Positions 30,182-32,270 of a stretch of 32,270 nt of DNA are shown here, one piece after another. Origin of the DNA: a virus; IMG/VR virus record IMGVR_UViG_3300042691_004934, positions 1 to 32,270 of that record; one strand, written 5' to 3'. The notes beneath the pieces are model-generated. The model made no database searches. It was not told the DNA's origin and saw nothing but the letters and a program-made list of their open reading frames with translations. The stretch's first letter is position 1, and each line of letters begins with the position of its first letter. The position numbers and the translations under genes were made by a program.

Positions 30182-31173
30182 TGCGCAATTCGATCCAAAT
30201 GTATTTTTTGCCGCCCACCATTCACCCCGAATGTGGTTTCCACTTTTTTCACATAAAATGATCCGTTTTTTTCCGGATATTTTTTCGATCTCAAATTAAC
30301 AATATCACCAAACATCACAATTGGATCAATGAATGTTGTAAATGATCCCGATAATCCATCGCGCTTGTACTCTTTTAATTTGTTTTCTGCCAATGCTTTT
30401 AACGCGGTTTGATCTTTTATGTTTAAACGTTCAAACACTTTTGTTTCGCCATCCGGATCACCCAAAACAACCTCCAATTTTTCACCGGTTTTTGTGATTG
30501 TGCGATAAACAATTCTAAATTTTATTTCGTTTTTATCATATACAACCAAATCATCATCAATCACATTAAATTCAAAATCAAATGTGTGTTCCTTGCGATC
30601 ATGAATATACGGAAAACCACAAATCAATTTATTTTCATTTAGTGTGTAAAATGTATGAAATCCATTTTTTTTAAGATCATCAAACGCCATTGCGGCCGTT
30701 GCGGTGTTTACCTGATATTGCGTGAACGGCGTTGTGGTTGCATTTCCTGAAACCTTATAATTCATTGTTGATCCTGATTCAATCATCAATTGTTTCATAA
30801 GATTTTCCAACGTAATATTTGAAAATGTTTTTGTGAATGATTTTTGTTTCAACTCGAACGTTAAATCATCACACATGATTTCAATCATGCTATTCACCGA
30901 AATTTTTGTGATATATCCAACAAATATTGTTGTTAATTGTGGCGTTGATTCCAAATATCCAATTGATATTTTAATTTTATCACCTCTTTTAAAAAATCCA
31001 TCCGATCCAACGGATATTTTTTTTCCATCACGCGTGAATCGATCCGGAACGCGGATTTTTGCGGTTTGCGTTAATTGTTCCCATCCGGATGAAATTTCAA
31101 TGGATTCAACCGCGCGAAAATAAACGAATTCCGTTTTGGTTTCAATTTCTATTTCACAATTTAACCGGAACAT
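30178..31173 (-). CDS. baseplate hub protein (late control D / gp27-like)
   Basis: 331 aa. It begins MFRLNCEIEIETKTEFVYFR, with IEISSGWEQLTQTAKIRVPD, GDKIKISIGYLE and FVGYITKISVNSMIEIMCDD, typical of gpD hubs. LKQKSFTKTFSNITLENLMK leads into the inner barrel, and the end (GDIVNLRSKKYPEKNGSFYV) includes the conserved final strand. It is the central hub joined to the spike. Confidence 0.87.
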   Translation of the reverse strand: MFRLNCEIEIETKTEFVYFRAVESIEISSGWEQLTQTAKIRVPDRFTRDGKKISVGSDGFFKRGDKIKISIGYLESTPQLTTIFVGYITKISVNSMIEIMCDDLTFELKQKSFTKTFSNITLENLMKQLMIESGSTMNYKVSGNATTTPFTQYQVNTATAAMAFDDLKKNGFHTFYTLNENKLICGFPYIHDRKEHTFDFEFNVIDDDLVVYDKNEIKFRIVYRTITKTGEKLEVVLGDPDGETKVFERLNIKDQTALKALAENKLKEYKRDGLSGSFTTFIDPIVMFGDIVNLRSKKYPEKNGSFYVKKVETTFGVNGGRQKIHLDRIAQ

Positions 31174-31539
31174 TTAATTTTCTAATTTTTCGATCCTTTT
31201 TTCCAACGATTGAAATAATTCTTTTATCACATTTGTTGAATTTTTATTATTATCAATTATCGAATTTATTCGTTCAATCAAAATGGATTGATTTGTTTCC
31301 ATTTGTGTTTTATGATCCTGCCAATATCTTTTTGATTCAAATTCCACTTTGTTAATTTCGAAACGAATATTTTCCATTTCGCGTTGTAATTTAATGAAAT
31401 CGAAATCCTTTATTTTGTTGTAATGATTATGCATTTTTTGATGTTCGGAATATATTGATTTAAAAAACCATGTAATAATGCCGATGATTGCTAAAAACAA
31501 CCATCCGGCAATATCTTTTAATATTTTAAACATTTCCAT
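31174..31539 (-). CDS. membrane-anchored coiled-coil protein
   Basis: 121 aa. One N-terminal membrane helix (GWLFLAIIGIITWFFKS, residues ~12-28) is followed by a long helical, heptad-containing soluble part (FIKLQREMENIRFEINKVEF ... FQSLEKRIEKLEN). Small one-span coiled-coil proteins such as XhlA-type are known in phages, but placement between a virion protein and the hub is unusual for lysis. Unknown; envelope penetration or superinfection roles are possible. Confidence 0.65.
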   Translation of the reverse strand: MEMFKILKDIAGWLFLAIIGIITWFFKSIYSEHQKMHNHYNKIKDFDFIKLQREMENIRFEINKVEFESKRYWQDHKTQMETNQSILIERINSIIDNNKNSTNVIKELFQSLEKRIEKLEN

Positions 31540-31542
31540 AAA

Positions 31543-32270
31543 CTATTCCCATGAATAAATTGGTTGCCATGTAAAATTAATCACTTGCGATGCGGTTGCC
31601 GTACCTACTAAAAATTTGCCAACCAATGCCACAAAATGTGCCGGTTCAACAAATATTGGCGCATTTGAAAAATCAACCTTTATTTCGCCATGTTGCGGTT
31701 GTGATCCGATTGCCGAACCAACCGCCCATGTTGCATAACCCAACGCAACGCGGCGCGGCGCTTTTGTAGCCGCCCCATCCGTTGTAGCTAATGAAACGGC
31801 CGTATGGCCAAACGCCAATGAAAATTGAATCGTTGTTGCGGTGGTTGCAACCGCCGCACCATTGTTTATTGCATCAATTACGATTCCGGTTATTTTGCAC
31901 CTTTTGCCCTGAACCGCTATGGATCCGGCCGGTATTTGATAGGATCCAAAAATTAAATCCGTTGCGGCGGCTGCTTGCGCATTAACCGCACCTTGTCCAC
32001 CCAAACCGGCCGGCAAATTAGCCGTTAATGCGGTGTTTGTAGGTGTTGCGGCCGTTGGATTTGTACTATTAGGATAGGTTGCCAATGATCCCATTGTTCC
32101 ACCACTTAACCCCTGATATGATCCAAATACCGCATTCCCTAATTCACCCAACGAACGTGTATAAACCGAACCGCCGATTGAAACAGAATAATCGGTTAAA
32201 ATAAATTGAACCGCCGATGCCGTTGCACCGGTGTTTGCGTGGCGAATAGAGAATGGCAAAGTTGAACTTA
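31543..32270 (-). CDS. virion structural protein, C-terminal part, cut by window edge
   Basis: An open frame from the right edge (no stop or clear start; SSTLPFSIRHANTG...) to a stop at 31543, at least 241 codons. Features are GNAVFGSYQGLSGGTMGSLA, then TAATPTNTALTANLPAGLGG and FGHTAVSLATTDGAATKAPR RVALGY, with the end NFTWQPIYSWE. From memory this is the C-terminal half of a large structural protein common in uncultured Bacteroidetes phages; the N-terminal half appears to be the gene at 1-490. The reading frame continues across the ends if the window is circular. Confidence 0.75.
   Translation of the reverse strand, partial: SSTLPFSIRHANTGATASAVQFILTDYSVSIGGSVYTRSLGELGNAVFGSYQGLSGGTMGSLATYPNSTNPTAATPTNTALTANLPAGLGGQGAVNAQAAAATDLIFGSYQIPAGSIAVQGKRCKITGIVIDAINNGAAVATTATTIQFSLAFGHTAVSLATTDGAATKAPRRVALGYATWAVGSAIGSQPQHGEIKVDFSNAPIFVEPAHFVALVGKFLVGTATASQVINFTWQPIYSWE

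Noticed and set aside
1-32270. Transposable Mu-like phage
   Set aside because: The structural genes are Mu-like but no transposase A/B, end repeats or target duplications are visible.
1-32270. CRISPR arrays, tRNA genes, IS elements
   Set aside because: No regularly spaced direct repeats, cloverleaf sequences or transposase genes were seen by eye.

Overview
This window looks like most or all of a small, AT-rich tailed-phage genome from a Bacteroidetes host (Flavobacteriia/Sphingobacteriia-like). The reasons are Bacteroidetes-type promoter boxes (TAnnTTTG), a Mu-like contractile-tail structural module, and protein families typical of Bacteroidetes phages. Every gene I can support lies on the minus strand, so transcription runs from high to low coordinates. 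Genes are tightly packed, often with ATGA or TAATG overlaps. I see no integrase, transposase, repressor, DNA polymerase or tRNA.

Layout in transcription order. (1) An intergenic region at about 23.66-23.86 kb holds the late terminator and an early promoter. (2) The early/replication block, 23.66-18.79 kb, holds small unknown proteins, a Gp157-family protein, a winged-helix protein, a replication initiator behind a long RNA hairpin, a DUF6633-like protein and a VRR-NUC nuclease. (3) An island at 18.79-16.93 kb holds four small genes (C5-methyltransferase-like, Zn-ribbon, unknown, DUF4326). They are separated by integron attC-like inverted repeats and sit in a block without a single GATC, although GATC is very common elsewhere. 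(4) A promoter at about 16.9 kb drives packaging and head genes, 16.86-7.09 kb: terminase small subunit, HNH, terminase large subunit, gp36-like connector, DUF935/gp29 portal, gpF head protein fused to a HELGH metallopeptidase, gpG, ClpP-like protease/scaffold and capsid. (5) The tail, 7.05-2.57 kb: sheath, tube, chaperone with a -1 frameshift, tape measure and a hub-like protein. (6) Fibres and appendages, 2.56 kb to position 1.

The gene cut at position 1 and the gene entering at 32270 appear to be the two ends of one virion protein, and joining the ends keeps the reading frame. The window is therefore probably a circular or circularly permuted genome opened inside that gene, possibly with a short piece missing. 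Transcription then continues through (7) the baseplate, 31.5-26.0 kb (gpD hub, gp45 spike, LysM/gpX, gp25 wedge, gpJ- and gpI-like proteins, fibre), and (8) receptor-binding protein and lysis, 26.0-23.86 kb (M15 endolysin, holin-like proteins, single-gene spanin).

The most interesting items are the attC-like cassette island, in which two reading frames run through the attC-like stems; the programmed frameshift; the metallopeptidase fused to the head protein; the hairpin before the replication gene; and several small genes between or overlapping the obvious ones. No stretch over 300 bases lacks a gene.
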